Shown here piece by piece: positions 62,525 through 64,000 of a stretch of DNA of 64,000 nt; position 1 is the stretch's first letter, and every line of letters begins with the position of its first letter. The position numbers and the translations under genes are program-made. The DNA is from Leptospira kmetyi serovar Malaysia str. Bejo-Iso9 (lineage in GTDB: Bacteria; Spirochaetota; Leptospiria; Leptospirales; Leptospiraceae), in assembly GCF_000243735.2 (NCBI RefSeq), contig NZ_AHMP02000003.1, forward strand, positions 1,972,001 through 2,036,000, read 5' to 3'. The notes under the pieces are model-generated. The model worked only from the letters and a program-made list of their open reading frames with translations. It searched no databases and had not been told where the DNA came from.

Positions 62525-62797
62525 TTACGGAGAATAGAACCGATCCCCGCAATGTTTCCAGAGAAAATCCAGAAGCACAGGTCGGACCTCCGTTCGCTCG
62601 GAGTTTACCATCCATCCGCCGTCTGAAATTTCAAGGGGCGACAAATCGCAGATTTCTTTTGAATCCGATCGGGTGGGAGATGCGGAATAAGAATTCAAAA
62701 TCGGTTGTAAAAAATTTGAAATTTGATCCTGAGCCGAAGAGATCCGACTGCAACAAACAATAACGACAAAAAGGAATATTCCTAACGCGGCACGCAT
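62525..62797 (-). CDS. small exported protein, 90 residues
   Basis: Start taken at ATG 62797. A signal peptide (AALGIFLFVVIVCC) leads to either a lipobox-like IVCCS or a type I site ISSAQ; both are possible. The mature part has an acidic stretch and two cysteines (ICDLSPLEISDGGW, WKHCGDRFYSP). The upstream part of the frame is GC-varied and lacks a ribosome site. No family recognised. Possibly a small cysteine-bridged secreted protein. Confidence 0.5.
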   Translation of the reverse strand: MRAALGIFLFVVIVCCSRISSAQDQISNFLQPILNSYSASPTRSDSKEICDLSPLEISDGGWMVNSERTEVRPVLLDFLWKHCGDRFYSP

Positions 62798-63134
62798 TCT
62801 GATGTATGGACCCCATGATCTTCCGACGAGTTTCCTTTGCCGGAAATAAGTTCTACTTTTACATACGTGATTCCAATTGCATCGCGCCAAAAAAAATCGA
62901 ATCAAAAGGGAAACTTCGAAACTCGAAGACGAGCGAATTCTCTTTTGGGAACCGATTTATAAAAATTGATTCATAAGAATGGATAAAAATCCCAACGATC
63001 GCGGATTCCTTCGAAAAAATCCGCTATCCTAAAAAGCGGGAAAGAATATTAAAATATTCTGATATTCTTTTTCTCCGACGTGAACGCCCAAGATCCATGT
63101 CGTTTTAACGGATTTTAAAACTTTTCGAATCTTT
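62798..63134. other. 337-base gap, short hairpins only
   Basis: No gene seen. GCGGAT (63001-63006) pairs with ATCCGC (63019-63024), and AGAATATT (63043-63050) pairs with AATATTCT (63053-63060) with a two-base loop. Both lie past the end of the flavin-reductase gene on the minus strand, and one may serve as its terminator. Confidence 0.4.
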
Positions 63135-63614
63135 TTAGATCGAGTAATAACCTCTTCTATAATACAACAACGGCCTCAGGCTGTCTTCCGCACCGGCCGA
63201 AACCACTCTTCCGATCACGATCGAGTGATCCCCCCCGTCCACGAACTGATCCACTTCGCATTCGATATGCGAAAGAGTTCCCGGCAAAATCGGAACATCC
63301 AGTTCTCCCGTTTTGCAACCGAGTTCCTCGATCAAAACGTGTTTGTCCGTTTTGCCCGAAGCGAATTGATTCGAAAGAGAATCCTGTCCCTGCGCCAAAA
63401 TGTTCACTACGAATTTTCCGGAACTGCGAATCGGATCGTGACTCGTTATGTTCTTTTGAAGACAAAAAAGAACCAAAGGAGGATTGAGAGAAAGAGAACT
63501 AAAACTACTTACGGTTAGGCCGCTATTTTTTCCGAGATGAGAATACGTAATGACCGTAACGCCCGAAGGGAAGTGCGAAAGCGCGTTTTTAAAAACGTCT
63601 TCTGTGATTTTCAT
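63135..63614 (-). CDS. flavin reductase-like domain protein
   Basis: 159 residues, a FMN-binding split-barrel. The signature is FPSGVTVITYSHLGKNSGLT (about 15-34) and SFSSLSLNPPLVLFCLQKN (about 37-55), with GDHSIVIGRVVSAGAED near the end. Such enzymes reduce flavin with NAD(P)H for a partner monooxygenase, or are diaphorase-like. No partner is next to it. It is cytoplasmic and transcribed alone. Confidence 0.82.
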   Translation of the reverse strand: MKITEDVFKNALSHFPSGVTVITYSHLGKNSGLTVSSFSSLSLNPPLVLFCLQKNITSHDPIRSSGKFVVNILAQGQDSLSNQFASGKTDKHVLIEELGCKTGELDVPILPGTLSHIECEVDQFVDGGDHSIVIGRVVSAGAEDSLRPLLYYRRGYYSI

Positions 63615-63774
63615 AAGGCGATCTTAAAATCGAAAGGATCTCTGTCAACCATCGAAACGAAAAAGCCGATCCGAAACAAAGCTCATTGACATTTTACATC
63701 GAACAGGGATACTAAAGAAAGAATCTCGAACATCTTGGTTTTTCATCGAGCGAAACCGAAAGGACTTACGATTC

Positions 63775-64000
63775 ATGCGTCTAAGAATTCTCCTTATTTC
63801 GATCCTATGTTTGCCGTTTTACGTTTCCTGTCTCTGGCTGATCCGCCCTTCTGGAAATTTCGAAGAACACAAACCACCTCAAGAACCGAATTATTCAGAT
63901 CTAAATTCCTGGGCCGCGCTTCCTCAAAAAAAGGACGACGCCGATCAAGTTCCTCTGGAATCGAATCTGAAAGACGAACAGGATAAGGCTTTGGTCGACG
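63775..64000 (+). CDS. DUF3089 lipoprotein, 5' part only
   Basis: Truncated by the right edge; 75 residues are visible. AAGGA stands 11 bases before the ATG at 63775. A signal peptide ends in PFYVSC, a lipobox. The mature start, NYSDLNSWAALPQKKDDADQ, matches, from memory, DUF3089 proteins, alpha/beta-hydrolase-like enzymes whose N-terminal region often reads as 'Y...WaalP.k.DpaD..P'. The catalytic region lies beyond the window, so enzyme status cannot be judged. Confidence 0.7.
   Translation, partial: MRLRILLISILCLPFYVSCLWLIRPSGNFEEHKPPQEPNYSDLNSWAALPQKKDDADQVPLESNLKDEQDKALVD

Overview
The window looks like a chromosomal segment of Leptospira, probably one of the pathogen-clade species with a fairly high GC content (mid-40s percent by eye). 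The evidence is the gene content: many lipoproteins with relaxed spirochaetal lipoboxes, a DUF1554-type C-terminus (a family I know mainly from Leptospira), small Leptospira-type lipoproteins, TTG and GTG starts, and a large spirochaete-type cytoplasmic protein. No rRNA, tRNA, CRISPR array, insertion sequence or prophage was recognised. The species assignment is inference.

Layout. 1-860: ribosomal genes rplM-rpsI (rpsI runs off the left edge by one base). 860-2700: a YceI-like protein and thiL. 2.9-9.4 kb: a block of envelope proteins, namely a serine-tract barrel-like protein, a 982-residue von Willebrand A/DUF1554 lipoprotein, and an OmpA-like lipoprotein followed by a barrel-like protein. 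9.4-19.5 kb: mixed membrane and lipoprotein genes, two hydrolases, a protein with a histone-H1-like tail, a globin-like protein, and an ECF-type sigma factor with a FecR-like partner and a divergent gene that shares a sequence module with it. 19.9-31.5 kb: a tightly packed respiratory complex I operon, nuoABCDEFHJKLMN, in which nuoG and nuoI are absent. 31.7-35.8 kb: a lipoprotein, a MaoC-like dehydratase, a MarR regulator, a DUF3995 protein and a CASTOR/POLLUX-like ion channel. 35.9-44.2 kb: a lipoprotein, a DUF2461 protein, a hydrolase, an apparently solitary N6-adenine DNA methyltransferase beside 650 bases without a gene, an ankyrin protein and an amidase. 44.2-46.9 kb: an 877-residue lipoprotein with aromatic repeats on both sides of a dimethylformamidase-like core. 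47.1-52.1 kb: a co-directional run of oxidoreductase, UbiB-type kinase, lspA, a cNMP-binding protein and an AI-2E/PerM-type transporter. 52.2-56.6 kb: a YcxB-like protein, a nitrilase-fold protein apparently lacking its cysteine, a spirochaete-type 622-residue protein, a STAS protein and a lipoprotein. 56.7-62.4 kb: ileS, a leucine-rich-repeat lipoprotein and purL. 62.5-64 kb: a small exported protein, a flavin reductase and the 5' end of a DUF3089 lipoprotein.

How the genes work together. The best-defined unit is complex I, which as encoded here has the NADH module (E, F), the quinone-module subunits A-D and the membrane arm (H, J-N), but not the iron-sulphur subunits G and I that would wire them together. 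Those must be elsewhere or the complex is unusual. The rest is rich in cell-envelope functions, including lspA, the peptidase that matures the many lipoproteins seen here. Several gene-poor gaps carry a recurring short motif built around GGAACT with partly palindromic TTTGT/ACAAA arms.
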